From positions 487,501-551,500 of the forward strand of contig NC_135549.1 in NCBI RefSeq assembly GCF_964340395.1: a DNA stretch of 64,000 nt. Direction: 5' to 3'. The notes under the pieces are model-generated. The model saw only the letters and a program-made list of their open reading frames with translations. It was not told the origin of the DNA and did no database searches. This stretch comes from Glandiceps talaboti (Eukaryota; Hemichordata; Enteropneusta; Spengelidae). Every line of letters starts with the position of its first letter. Within the stretch, counting starts at the first letter, position 1. Below, in pieces: positions 1-13,600 of this stretch. The position numbers were made by a program, and so were the translations under genes.

Positions 1-2420
1 GTTTTAGAATTTGAATTATATACGTTGCCAGAGCAACTTGATTATTTCGTTAAAATTTATCGAAACCACTTTACTATAAACAGTGTCACCCACTGATATG
101 AATAGACTAGGGGCTATAAACTAAAACAAATATCGCACTATTTTACTGAGTTCACAGACTGTAATAACAGTTTCATCAAAAGAAGTTTAATTATGGACTA
201 TTACTAGCTTTTGACCTAGAAAACCTTTAGGGAAATTACTTCATCTTGGTTGCCAAGGGAATAAGTGTGACACGTTATTGTGTAAGAGTGATGCTTGATA
301 ATACAAGTCCATTTCGGCTTCAATTACCGCTGTTGGAGAGACATGTCAAAAGTACCTATATTGGGGGGGGGGAGCATGTTTCAACCACACTAATACTACC
401 TATCGAACCTAATCTAGTTCAATAACCTTTAACATCTTTAACATAGACTAAAAGGCGTCCAATTGCCGAGTGTCACAACACTGTATATACCTCTATTTGA
501 CACATGAAATAAGTGTTTTCGGACTGTCTATTGTGTAATTCCACACAATATTTCGGTCTCCGGACAGTATCGTATGCCTTAATACGTTGATATTCATAAT
601 TACATTGCTTATATTGCTTATAAATATGAGGTACCATCAAACTAATTTTACTCATGGCCGCCTACCAGAGGCACTGTTTTGCGTCATGGCACTATAACCT
701 TTTGCCCTCTTTGAAATGCAGTCCTCGATACAAGGATTGAAGACCATACTTACCCAAGGCGTACATAATAAATACAATATGGCTATGGGATGTCGAATGT
801 TTTTATAAAATTGTCATTCAGTGTTACTGAAATAGAAGAAACCATACTCGTGTTTTCTACGAATAGGCTATTCCAATGTATGTCAAATTCCCCGTTATGA
901 AATATCATGAATATTCAATCAATTCAATCTCTCATTGTCGTCTTACTTTCTCGTTTAAATTGACTTATTACTTAATCTTATAATTGCTAATGAGGGCGTC
1001 CTTACAACCTTACAACTACATGAACTGTACTTGGTCATCTGATACAAAACCTATTTCGTGATCACCACCCCTAACCAATAGAAAATCGAGTTCATTCTCA
1101 TTTGCATATTGAGACACCGTATAGTTGTTGCTGGCTCGGTTCGTGTTTCCAAGTACAGACTTATGTGTATGTACATGAGGGCACAAATAAGAACGAGTGT
1201 GAAACTATAGTAGATGACTGTATAACTCTACTGATTTCCATGTATTGAGAGTGTGAACAACAACAACAATACACCAATCAACCAGCGATCAGACTCCATA
1301 TAATCAGTGGATTTGTGTGCAGCTATTTCTATGTAGTATGGCCAGCCCAAAACTTACTTGCCCTAGATCACCGCTCGGATCACCACGGGTAGGTAAACAT
1401 TCTATAGTATTAGTCATATGAGTGAACGCCAGATCACTATCATAAATGGATCCATGTCACTGTATTCTTTGTATCTGAATTCTGCATGTTTATGGTACAT
1501 CTTGTCTCGACTGTATTAACACGTATCAATGTTTCACACGACTGTCATGTTATGATCCATTAGTATTATCGCTTAAGTGTAATATTAGAGTTATTTGCCC
1601 GGGTAATCCAGTGTTAGATGATATATATTGTATGCCCTAATCATTTGCAGTGACCATTGCTGCAATGGATAATACATCTAACATCAATCAAAGACAATCC
1701 ATCTGGTGGACATAAAATGATGTCAGTCTTTACACACTATAGGTTTAGACACAGCACAAACGCAGTTCACAAATTAGTAAATTTAATCCTAGCGTAATCA
1801 TAGGACTCCAGATGACACACTAGACTAGACCAAAACGTCTGAGCGCACATATTAAAGCGCCTACTGACTTGTATGTGTCGAGTTCCTGACATATTTTACA
1901 TGTTTTCACATATTCTCTGAATAGATATATTTCTGTCCAGGGTCCATTGATAACACACTGATCATTCATGCTGGCACAACATAACAGTTTATTTGAACTG
2001 TTTGGATATATGCTGTCGTACTTAGCAACTAGGAGAAGGAAGGATAGACAATATCTGAGAGAAAAACTCTGACAGAGATAGAGAACTGGAGGTACATGAT
2101 AGACGTCCTATTAAAATAACGTGTTGGCCACCCATGTTATGCTCTTTAGTGACTAAAGATTCCTAATACATGGGAAACCTTTAAAGATGTGTTATGACTA
2201 TTTCTATAATTATCATGATTTGATTGATTAGGGTCAGGTAACAGTGAAAGAGTGGCATTCAATCCGTCTTTGCGTCATCTGAGCCAGCCAATAATTATAA
2301 AGTCATTCAGAACTCACCAGCAAATATCACTATATTAATTTGTCATTGATAGGGTATGATGTCTCAATTTCTAATTCACTTATCAACTATAAAATATGCT
2401 TTGACCAGTCGTTAACTAAT
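1..2420. other. intergenic stretch, no gene recognised
   Basis: AT-rich DNA with stops in all frames; the only small open frame (near 473-655, minus strand) looks random. A short G run lies at 363-372. I see no coding exon, RNA gene or mobile element that I could defend. Confidence 0.5.
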
Positions 2421-2681
2421 CACTATATTGACTGATTGATTGACTGAATGCCTGACTGACTGACTGACTGACTGACTGAATGCCTGCTTGCCTGACTGAC
2501 TGACTGACTGACTGACTGACTGACTGAATGCCTGCCTGAATGAATGAATGAATGCCTGTCTGTCTGTCTGAGTGAGTGAGTGAGTGAGTGAGTGAGTGAG
2601 TGAGTGAGTGAGTGAGTGAGTGAGTGAGTGAGTGAGTGAGTGAGTGAGTGAGTGAGTGAGTGAGTGAGTGAGTGAGTGAGA
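2421..2681. repeat. degenerate tetranucleotide microsatellite (TGAC/TGCC/TGAA, then TGAG)
   Basis: The tract begins as mixed TGAC, TGCC and TGAA tetramers and changes at about 2571 into a near-pure (TGAG)n run to about 2681. It gives a spurious minus-strand frame of Ser-His-Ser-Leu-Thr repeats. It reads as one tetranucleotide tract drifting in composition along its length. Confidence 0.9.
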
Positions 2682-3996
2682 TTTGTTAATGCTTTGTAGG
2701 TGGTATATTTTATGAGGAACCATGAACACGAACTTTGATTTTAAAATTAGATTAGTAAGAATGTGGATCAAGCCAGGTGGCATAAAAAGTGGGCTACCAA
2801 TTAGAGATGATCTGAAAGTTGACTGGGGCTTCAAGTATCCATATGACACCTCCCTGCACAGTTGGACTTCAAACTATCACGCAATAACCACAAATACAGC
2901 GGCAGAGACTTCTTAATGAGATGTTGATTACAAAAGCAGGGCTATATGAAAACTCTGAACATAGTAAATATCGAATATTTTTACATCGTTGAGCTTTCCA
3001 TTGCTTTGCCAGTTTTAATTAGTCACATCATTTGCTAACAAATATGTTTCAAGAGCATTAGAAGTGGTCTTTTAGCAAAAACATGTCTCTCAATTGCATC
3101 TGTAAATTTGAATAACAACCAAAATAACTGAAGTGTGTAATTAATTGCTGTCCTGCGTTCTAACTTCTTTAAAAAAGAAATACACATTTTACAAATTATG
3201 GCAAATTGATTCGTAACGATGTAATGATGGTTTGTATTCTTAAGTACAACGAACGTGAGGTTTTGGTTTTTGGGAACCATAGTAGCAAGCTAATAGCCTT
3301 GTCAGCTCCGTAAATTGCTCTAAAGATTCACGGGAGGCAATTGTTACGGTGCTCTTGGCAGCATTGCTAAATCATGTGAAATAGCGTACGTGCCTTTCAT
3401 AATAAAAAATCATAACTCCCCAACGATTTCCAATTGCCATGTGTGCCTAAGAGGCTTGTATTACTTCAGACGCCCGTGTTTACATTGGAGGAGTTTCTCC
3501 AACACCCTCATTTGCGCCTTGTCATGGAACTCTGCGAAGCTGAATTAGGAAGTTGAATAAAATCAGAAAATTGTCCTAACGAACCGTATACTCTTCAACA
3601 AGGTCAATCCAACATGTGATGTCGCAAGTTACATTATGTGCAGTTATCATTCTATGATATTTTTTCAAAAAATATATTTCTGTTTTGTTTTACGTCATGA
3701 CTAGAATGTGCCTGTGCCCCCGAAAACTTCTAAAGTAATGCCGGTAAATAGGGTGCAAAGTATGAGGTATGAAATGGGCATTGCCTGTGAGTATGTTGAA
3801 ATCACAGTTTATGTCTGCATAATGGATGTAATACCAAGGCTTAATGAGATACAACAGGTAACATGAATACTCACACCGCTGCAATTGGACGCGAATCTGA
3901 AATGCACAACGCAACTACAATATTCCAAATTATCATTTAACACACACGGTACATTAAAACGTAATTTTACTGCTAATAGCTTGGTTAAAAGGAGGT
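2682..3996. other. intergenic stretch, nothing recognised
   Basis: Unique-looking AT-rich sequence with only short, unrelated open frames on both strands. No splice-site pair enclosing a recognisable domain was found. Confidence 0.4.

Positions 3997-3997
<1 letters not shown>

Positions 3998-4055
<58 letters not shown>
3998..4055. repeat. (CA)n microsatellite
   Basis: Uninterrupted CA dinucleotide run of about 29 units. Confidence 0.97.
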
Positions 4056-4056
<1 letters not shown>

Positions 4057-4922
4057 TATCTGAACACCAGTGAACCAGTGACTGCCTCAAGTATATTTAC
4101 TTTGCTTTGACACTTTTCACCTGCCGTTTTCTATCACCACAATAATCACATTTGCTACAATAAAGAGCTTCAAGGTGTAATTTTACTACAAAGCCCATCA
4201 GCCGATGATACACAACGATGAATTGCGTCTGTTTAGACCTTGTATGAACATGAGAAGTATTATTAGCAGATGCGGACAACAATGAGAGAAACATAATCTT
4301 TTAGGTCTACCGTAATTCTATTACATTCATCATCCAGTTATAGACGAGTGTACCTTACCGTCATATCTTTAGAAACGCATGACACATACCTATTTATATG
4401 ATAAATCGACCTTTAACCTCTATGTGTGTATATGCACGCACGTACACGTCGATTTTCAATAAAGAAATGCAGTGATAATGTAGCTCAAGAAATTATTTTT
4501 GTTTTCGCATTAGTAGTTTGCAGGCATGTGGACGCCACTGAATACACACACAAGGATTAAATGCTCGATGTATCATAAATATGAGTTTAAAAGTCAAAAT
4601 GTTCGTGTGTTAAAAGTATTGAACTTTATAGTTGTCGGGTTTTGGGGGTTTCTTTCAATCCTAGTTACACTCTTGGTGTTCCTTCAACTGACAAACTTAG
4701 ATTCACGACTTCTAGGATACGGAATGCACATAAATCATCCTTGCGTTAAAACGGACTATAAGTATACTGTCTGCGTTTCGGAAGTGACCATTTGTCATTC
4801 ATCATGATGTAATTAGTTTAAAAAAATAGTCCCAACAAATAGCCCCGTTTTTGCATCCGTTTTGAAAATAAAAATTTGTATTTTCTCATTTTTCTTCATC
4901 CTATTCTGTTTGCAAATTATGA
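4056..4922. other. intergenic stretch, nothing recognised
   Basis: A 93-codon open frame (4526-4807) contains a hydrophobic segment, but it has no recognised motif and no splice context. I do not call it a gene. The end of this stretch grades into the LINE-like fragment. Confidence 0.4.
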
Positions 4923-5054
4923 CCTATACTGAAGAAGATAACTCCTGGAAGAATTTGCCACTCTACAGATGAAACCTTAGACCATCTATTTTACTCTTGC
5001 AAGATCTTTAAGACCGTTTATAATTATATTACTTTAGATATCCACCAGTTCTGA
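4923..5054 (+). mobile_element. LINE ORF2 C-terminal fragment (zinc-knuckle-like tail)
   Basis: A 43-codon frame ends in TGA at 5052-5054. It carries the pattern R-I-C-H-S-T-D-E-T-L-D-H-L-F-Y-S-C, the Cys/His cluster seen at the extreme C-terminus of many non-LTR retrotransposon reverse-transcriptase proteins (L2/CR1-like clades). No reverse-transcriptase core lies upstream, so this is a severely 5'-truncated dead copy. An (ATT)n run starts about 100 bp downstream, consistent with a LINE 3' end finishing in simple repeat. A chance resemblance is possible because the match is short. Confidence 0.5.
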
Positions 5055-5151
5055 CCTCGAAACAAACAACTATAAACTTGGTATCACAAGGGAATTATAA
5101 GTACAGCTAACTGTTATTTTGTTGAAGACAATGTATTCTCGAAACAACAAA

Positions 5152-5152
5152 C

Positions 5153-5235
<83 letters not shown>
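5152..5235. repeat. (ATT)n microsatellite
   Basis: Near-perfect trinucleotide run of about 27 units. It gives spurious poly-Leu and poly-Asn frames on the two strands. It follows the LINE-like tail at 4923-5054 and may have grown from that element's 3' end. Confidence 0.95.
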
Positions 5236-5237
<2 letters not shown>

Positions 5238-7000
5238 TTCGTTCTTTACTTCACTGTCGAAATATGTTGTCACTAAGAATGTGAAACTACCAAGGAATAT
5301 AAGCTATTGAGTCTATACATGGATTGGCATCAGATGAAAGCTAAAACGGCGTTTACACCCGAAACATATAAAACACACAACACAAAATTCAATTTCGTTC
5401 TACGATTTATCATTTGCGTGAAAAATGACTAAATGTAGAGAATCCATTTTCCATGCATTGATTGCCGTAAAGTGGTACCAACCCTGTAGGCGTCAGAATT
5501 TACATCCGGGATATTATTAAGCTGACTATTAATCAATGAAAGATCGTCGACTTTTGATTAAGTTCGTCCTTGTGTTGTTACAGTGCAAAATTGATGTATA
5601 GTAGAGGTGGTCGTTTAGGAAATTATTGTCAGACACTACTGTGATTATTTTTCCAAACAAACTGAATAGAGACAACTCGAATTGTAAACTGTGTAAACGT
5701 TATAGTGACATGTATTGCAATAGTGACATATTAACAAAAGAGCAACCGTGAATATGCCATACAGGCCATTATTGATGATGTAATTTCAAGTCATCATCCA
5801 TCTTCACGCTCTCCATAGTTGATATTTCAACAACTGTATCCATGGTATGGTTGATTGAAAATACATCGTATTACATCAACTTATTGAAAAAAGAGACATT
5901 TTGCATTTGGTATATGGATGGCATATATAAATATTACGCTATATGTAACACTAGAGAAAGAGTTTAAGCACTTCACACCGTACCAAAGGTCGTCTTTTCA
6001 GTGTTTCAGTGTTTTCAATTAATTGAGGATAGAAGTAAAATCAACCATCAGCAATACCCACGGGGATTTTGATATTCAAAGTTGAAAAATGTGGAATTAT
6101 GAAATTATCATGTAAAACATGATATATAGTGATGTAATTTTCTCTGAATGACCTTTGAACTTTTTCATGCAAGCCTGACAGGTAACCAATTATTATCTGT
6201 CAACATACATATTCAACTCGGGTCTCTAGATGATACTTTTTTCTACATTATCCCTGAGTTAGACTCGATAACCATAGCAACACAGACAAAGACATCGGGG
6301 TGCTTTTTATATGATGGCTTCAATTGAAGTGTGTCTAAACCTCATTTCCTCGGCTTTGACCAAGCTTGTGAGTAAAATTCCGGATGTTTTACTAATCAGG
6401 TCGGTCAGTCGATCTTATCGTGTCTCATTTCTCCAATTCTCAACTACTATTACTTTAAGTGGTCAGCATCAAATCAGCAGAGATCAAGCAATGAAAAATG
6501 GTAAGTGGTAGAGTTGAATAACCTTTTAATGGAAATGATAAGCCTCTTGTCTGGTAATGTGGCATTGAATGTGTGTGGGTTTGAACAAATTACTTGGCAA
6601 AGATACCAGATATTTTGATATTTAAAACACATCCTCTGTCTTTGCCTAAAATTAAATTCATGTCCCTCCCTACTCATAGAGGCAAGTGTGTTTGAAATCA
6701 ACAAATACGTGTATAACTATATTATATGTAGATCGTTGTATCATGATTGGGCATCATGCACAAGGTTTTGGCCTTGATTACTACAAATTACTCCTGAACT
6801 GACAGTAATGATGAAGGTGACGAAGACATAGCAGTAAATTACATGTGGTTTATGTTTACTCAGTAATTTGGGAATTTTAAAAAACTCTTGTTAATGATGA
6901 ATAGTAATGTGTCCGAATATATCCAGTGAATTTGAATGCAGCTCTGTTCCGCCAGAAAGTTAAAAGAAATGCATGACACAATCAGTGAAAATAACATGTA
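5236..7000. other. intergenic stretch, nothing recognised
   Basis: AT-rich, with short open frames only (for example 6311-6511 on the + strand). No motif, repeat or RNA gene is visible. Confidence 0.4.
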
Positions 7001-7767
7001 CAATCCAGGGTTAAAGTGAATGCTTTCCATAAGGGAATGCAAAATTCTTAGCTTTAGCTTTCATACATGATATACCCATTTATTGGCAAATGCATGTAGT
7101 TGTACCAAATTAAATTATAAGAAATCTTAAGTTTACTTAAGATATTACATTATCAAACAAATCTTCGTAAAAGACACGTTTCCCTCAAATGCATTACTTC
7201 CATGTGACTGAATGGAGACATGATTTAAAAGAACTTGCAGGCAACAAATACAATTGTGAGGGATTTGCTGAATTTAAGTAACTAAAAATGAAGATCTAGG
7301 TCTAGGTCAAAGATCAATGTCTAAAAAGAAAGTTAGAAAGTATAAACCTGGCAATATGGGGTAGACATTTGAATGTAATCTCTCATATTATTATTAACGT
7401 TTTTTCAGTTTTGCGGTAAATCATGATTGTTTACTAATGCATAATTACTTATGAATGTGTGTCATTAAAACTACAAGCTATATTATCAAACTTTATATGA
7501 CACTTGCACTTCATTATCATCAATGTATGCACCAAATTATATTGAACTTGAAGCGTGCGTTCTTAAAATATAGCCTCATTACCGAAAACCATTAATTATG
7601 TAAATAGCTCATTAATATTCATGAAATGTTTATCAAAGCCTAATCAGTTCTGGCCATTATCCTTAAGAATATGTGCACCAAATTTCGATCGATTTGTGCT
7701 AGTCGTTTTTGAGAAAACAATGACATGGAGAGACAGACAGGCACACACACACACATACGGACAGACA

Positions 7768-7810
<43 letters not shown>

Positions 7811-7850
7811 CATCCCTCCCCCTAATATATAACTTTCCTCACGGAAGGTA
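7001..7850. repeat. dispersed repeat element, copy A (ends in CA microsatellite)
   Basis: The left end carries a word like GTGAATGCTTTCCATAAGGG, which recurs in related form near 9780 and 38090. The body has ATTAATTATG-type words followed by CTCATTAA. The right end is a fixed block with GACAGACAG, a CA run (about 7741-7806) and an inverted TTCC...GGAA word near 7835-7850. Compare copy C at 38078-39200, which has the same order of blocks. No coding capacity is visible, so it is probably a non-autonomous element. Confidence 0.55.
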
Positions 7851-7904
7851 AATAATGCACTCTTCGAATTCAATTCAATTTGGTTTATACTTCACACATA
7901 AGTA

Positions 7905-8027
7905 ATCTACCAATAAAAACCTGCATACGCTTCGCTCTACCAATGAAAAACCCGCATAAGCTTCGCTCTACCAATGAAAACCTGCATAAGCTTCGCTCTA
8001 CCAATGAATACCTGCATCAGCTTTGCA
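7905..8027. repeat. short minisatellite, about four copies of a 31-32-bp unit
   Basis: Four adjacent imperfect units share the words CTACCAATGAAAA, CCTGCATAAGCTTCG and variants. The tract follows directly after dispersed-repeat copy A. Confidence 0.85.
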
Positions 8028-9774
8028 AAAAATTCCAAATTTGGGAAAAGCCCATTTCTATTTTAATATTTACTGTCAATATTGTGTTAATAGTAGTGCC
8101 GCATGTAGATGTATGGGTTGGATACTAACGTATCAACACTTACTCAACTTGCTCAAGTCACACGTTAAGTAAATCAAGTTAGTCTCCTTTATCTCTTGGC
8201 GGTCCTGTAGGATGTTGTGGCTGAGTGACTGTATAATTACTATACATCAATACTACGTCAATAAGTAATATTTAAATCCTGCGACAATCTAAACCTCATC
8301 TAGCAGACAAAAGATAAGGTCGCCTAGAGTCCACTGTACTACAGGTGGCGAAGTCGTGTTTTACTACCTGACATCGAATATCGTGCTAGGAGAGCGAAGT
8401 ATTTCCACCCACGATCAGATTTCAACGATTAAAGATATAGTCAAGTTACAAACCATTTTATGATATGTTTGCTATATAGCAGCTAATTCAAAGACACGAA
8501 GAACTTTCTTGTAAAAGTAAAACATTGTCTCAGAGCTGCCCAGTTGAATTCTTAATAAGTAACCATTCTTGATTATTTATTTCTTTGTAGCGCTGGTATA
8601 AATATGTATATATTCGGATGTACTGTAAAGTTGTAAAATTAGACATATGAAATAGAGCTATGTGTTATATTCGACATTCATATGATAATGCTAGGATCTG
8701 CCCTCTTAGTCTTAAAAGTATAACGTATGAAAAGAAACAGAAGTTGCACATGAACAGGTGTATTTTCAACTATATCTGTCTTTTAAAAGTACTCCTAAGC
8801 TCCAGTTTTCAAACTGTTTTATATATGCTAAAGCTCAAGCATTCGTTCTTAGAAAATTGAAGCCTTGAGGACTTTCGAAAAATCTTCTAATGCAATAGTC
8901 TAACATTGGATATACCAATAAAATATGAATGAATCAATAAGCCATTTAACAAGACATGGTTTCTTGTTCATTTGTATCAAAGGAGAAGACATATTTAATA
9001 CTGTAAACCAAAACGTATTTGCACTCTCATTGGTTATTGATTGCATGGATAATATATTTCGAGGACAAGGTAAGGTCATTCTGATAACGTCTGTGAGGAA
9101 AACAAGGTCAATGAAGTTCATTTTATTACCAAGAAAACAGTCTCTACATAAATATAATGGACTTGGCTTTTGCGGCATAACGCCGTATGGAACAAACACA
9201 TGGTTCACTGTCTGTTATATTAAACAAATTATTTGAATGAAACCTACATTCCTACATTCTGTCTGTCCTTGGCATATATCTACACTACCTATTAGGTTCA
9301 TTTCATATTCAATTCATTAGAAATGCGACTAGTTTATTCTTTAAGATTAGATTCGAAACTATGGCTATGTCAATGACATAACAAAGTTCTAAACTCATAC
9401 AATTCTAGAACTTGCGTCACTTAGTCAAATCTTGTTATCTCAAATAATATCTTAAAAGTAATGTATACAACACATGCTGTGAGTTGATAATAATGACACA
9501 CTTGACATATTCTGAGATGTTTTGACAGCTTGAGTAGGCCCAGAAACTAACTATCACAGCTACAGTATAAAGGACATTCTCTAATAATACATGTATGTCG
9601 GATTATCTATTAAGTAACTCCGAGTTTGAGTATTAGAAATATGTTGTAGGAAGACTATCAAGCAAATGCTGAATAACATCCTGTTTATTTTGCTCATATC
9701 TTAATGGAATTAAACGTGAGTTAGACTTGAAGTGCAAAGTGTGTGGTCAAGAAAATAAAATACATTAGAAACCA
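8028..9774. other. intergenic stretch, nothing recognised
   Basis: Overlapping open frames of about 100 codons occur on both strands at 8900-9236. Neither has a recognisable domain, and the complementary overlap suggests chance or an old element fragment. Confidence 0.35.
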
Positions 9775-10611
9775 AATGTAAACCGAATGCCTTCCGTAAA
9801 ACCTGTCAATTAGTTCATCACCTGTTATCAGATCGTGAAATTCTGAGCCACCATTAAAGGTATCTAATTTGATTTGTAAATTTCATTAATCATGCAAATG
9901 ACTCATTAAAATTCAAAACATATACTTTGTTGTCATCGGTGAATGAACCACAATTGTATGACATTGTAAGCTTGCATTCTTCAGATACTGCATACTTGCC
10001 GAAATCATGAATCATGAAAATGATTGATCATGCAAATGCTAGTCAATGCAAACTACACTAACAAGCTTCGTAGAACATGTGCATTTTGTTGATGCCAAAC
10101 TACACATTATATGCCACTGTAAGTTTGCATTGAGATATTACCTAATTACCGAAAACCGTTATTTATGCAAATGACTCAACAAATTAAAACCTACAACACC
10201 AAGCCTTACAGGATACATGCGTCCAGTAATCATCAATGAATATACCAAAAATGTTGAAATTTGAAGCTTGCATTCTTAGGATAATGACAGATTTCTAAAC
10301 TCATTAATTATGCTAACGAATCTTAAAATTGAAAAACTTCATCGATAGGAGACATAGGGCAAATTTGTTATCATCAATGCATGTACCAAATTATATGTAA
10401 TTTGAAGGTTCTTCATGTCAGATATTGCATATTTGCCAAAATCCTTAATTATGCAAATTATTCATTATAAATCAGCGCTACATCAACAAGCTTTGTAGAA
10501 TAGTTTTGCTATGTTATCATCAATGTGTGCGTACCAAATCATATGACGAGTATTTAATGTAGGTGCAAATTAACGAATTCATTTATCCAGTATAAAAGGT
10601 ACACGTAGTTA

Positions 10612-10651
<40 letters not shown>
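9775..10651. repeat. dispersed repeat element, copy B (octamer-rich)
   Basis: The left end has ACCGAATGCCTTCCGTAAA, matching the left ends of copies A and C. The body repeats a loose unit of roughly 150-180 bp: CATCAATG-type word, ACCAAATTATAT, a GCTTGCATTCTTA word, a CCGAAAA word, then ATGCAAAT and CATTAA. At least four exact ATGCAAAT octamers are visible (near 9893, 10030, 10164, 10448). The copy finishes in a (GT)n run at 10613-10651 and lacks the right end seen in copy C. Confidence 0.6.
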
Positions 10652-10652
<1 letters not shown>

Positions 10653-13600
10653 TGAAATCCGTATGCCATTCTAATGCCATTCACGTATTATTAGTTAGTT
10701 GTTACGTTTTTAAAAAGTCTTGGATTTAAATTGTTTATTTAATTTCTTCATGCCTTTGTGATATATTTTCGAACTTGAGGATGGATCTATAAAGCACAAA
10801 TAAACATAGGAGAAATACTGATGATTGTTAATTATTATAACTGGTATTTATGTATATGAAATGAAATAAACAGTAGAATTGTATGCATTTGGCATACTAT
10901 GGTCCTGTTGTTGAGAATAGCTGGGGATCGATTTTCATCCTATATACAAAACCCCTTCTAGGAGACTAAAAGTTTTCAAGGCTTGTAATCACGACAATCA
11001 TTTGTCGACGAAGGATCTCCCTAATGGAAATAAATGGAGTAACATTAAAAGCAATACAATATTTAACGGCTTTACTATGTAGCAGACTGAATCAAGTGAC
11101 AGGTAAAGGTTTTGAATTAAGATTACTGTGACATCATTAGTTGGAATATCATATCTGGAGTTAGTTTTACATTAACTACTTATGAACATTAAAAGATGGT
11201 TTTAATCTTTGCATTGGTCGTTCAAGTGTGAAGATATGTGTTTTACCTTGATGTTCTACTTAATGGTTCTGCTGAGTTGAATGTATATTTACACGTAAAT
11301 ACATCTCAGGTATGTGTGACCCGATGACGTTCCTTTATAATGGTGCTTCAGTGCCTTGTTTAGGACATGACATTTCTTGACCGCGATTACTATTATCGAC
11401 TCAGGGAAAACCTGGTTCTTTCCAAAATGAATGTAATATATAGACATGGGTATGTCACAATTGTAAGGTCTCTACGTTACTATGGTAACACTCCTGGAAT
11501 GCAGTGATTTACGCTTATGCTTCAATCTCTTCGTCGATCTTCCAAATCATCGATGAATATAACTATATTCTTTTCAGCCATATAAAAATAGCTTCAATTT
11601 CCTTACTTAAAGCTCCGTCGTGGAAACGTCTAGATAGATGAAAAACTGATTATTTTTCTTTGGATTCAATCATAAATCATTCACACTACCCAAATAGCCC
11701 TTTTTAAGATGAAGATTTGAAGAAGGGCAATATGGACGGTATGATTTATGTACTTCTGGCGAACACAATTTTAGTAATCGAATCAAACAAACTTAATATT
11801 GCAACCGACTATATAAATCACGTTACTGTGTCGCTATAAGAGTGTGATTTCGTAGTTATCATCGTGGTATCATATTTAATAAATCAAAATAAATAGACAT
11901 TCACTAAGAATTTCTTGAAGACTGAGAACTGTAACGCGACACTATGGAACTTGTAAATTATGCATGGGAATTCATTATGCTTCACCGATGCTCATATTTG
12001 AATGGTAACTATCCCGAAAGTCAGACTGACTTTACTGTGCACGGCCAGACTAGCCCTTTGATTATGAAATGTTCTGGACCTGGAATGCTTCTTTTATAAA
12101 CAAGCAGCCAAATTATACAAGTTTTAATGATTAAACGCTTTTTCAATATCTAAGAAAATCGTAATCGTCCAAGTATTGGGGAGAGCAATCACTATAGGGA
12201 GCTGTTTACGTTGTATAAAACTGTCCAAATACAAAAAAAACCCACCTTTTTATACCTTGTGTAGATATTAATAGTGGTTTCAGATATCTATATGTGAACA
12301 TTCAGATGCTTTATACAGTAGTATTATGCAGTTCAAATTCAAATTCTCTGGCGACTATTTCATTTTTTCCTCTTGAGTGTATTTTAAACAAATAATGTAT
12401 GATAATTCAACATTGGAATCGATCAGTCGAGGTTACTGATCAGTTCGTAATATACAGTCTAATCACGACCGACTAGTATTAAAAATAGCCAAGAGATGAT
12501 GACTAGTTGTAGTCGGTATAATTGAGTTACCATGTTAAGTCGAAGGTTGATTCCTCGCGTACATTTACTTACTAGCCTTATAACACTGTTACGAGATTTC
12601 CCTTTCGTTCATCAATGCATGAGAGTGAGTCTGCTCATGAGGCTTAGTACTATCATCGTATCAATTTCGACAATATATTTTCTATAAGCAATTACAATCC
12701 AGTAACAACCGTCGCATTTTAGAATTGACTTTCTTTCTCAATTACAAATTGAAATTTGGAAGGTTATTGTTTTACTTTCATAGATCCAAATAGCATTTGC
12801 AGAGGTCATTGACTATATGGATCAAATTAATTTATTCATTAGATTACTGAACAAGATATACGTAACCTCTCTGTCACTCTGCTATATACAAACGAGCAGT
12901 AGTCCAATCTCTCGTACTTTACGAACGTTACGTAAGACTAGCAAATATGTATATTTGACAGCTGGATGCACCAAATAAATGACCCGTGCAATGAACGAGT
13001 TTCTTGGACGTGCGACTAACAAAACTAAGACATGTATTACTATTGCCTGTTTCCCATACGTTTCACACATTTCATATTGTTTATGGCCTAATTTGTCATC
13101 ATTCTGACTATGTCTCATAATTGTTTTCAGGGCTTTATGACGTTCAGTATTGGATCACTGTCTCTACTTTTATTTAGTATCAATAAATGTTCGCAATTAT
13201 TTTTAAACAGAACTAAACCTAAATTTCGTGTCAAACCGTGTTAAATCGAAAGTCGTGTTAAGTCATGAGCATACGACTATTTAACTGGTAGTTATAAAGT
13301 AGTAAATATTATTAGACTTTAACTATACCTGGTCTAAGATATTTTGTGCATTTAACAGATTTTCTGTTAAATGACATACTAAAAAACATTACAGGACCGC
13401 GATGGCCGACAATGGCCATTTCCCAATTGATGATGCACACGTTAACATCAGTTGTAGAAGAAAACCATTGTAGCTTATTTTGTTTCTTTTAAAATCAATT
13501 TTAAGAAGAGTCATACATCAGCCACGTGAAAGAAATGCTTGAACTAAATAAAGACCACCTTACGTAAGTCTAGTTGAAAAATATGCTAACATATTAATGG

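Noticed and set aside
8900-9236. Opposing 102- and 103-codon frames as a gene pair
   Set aside because: They are complementary shadows of one another with no recognised motif, conserved context or splice sites.
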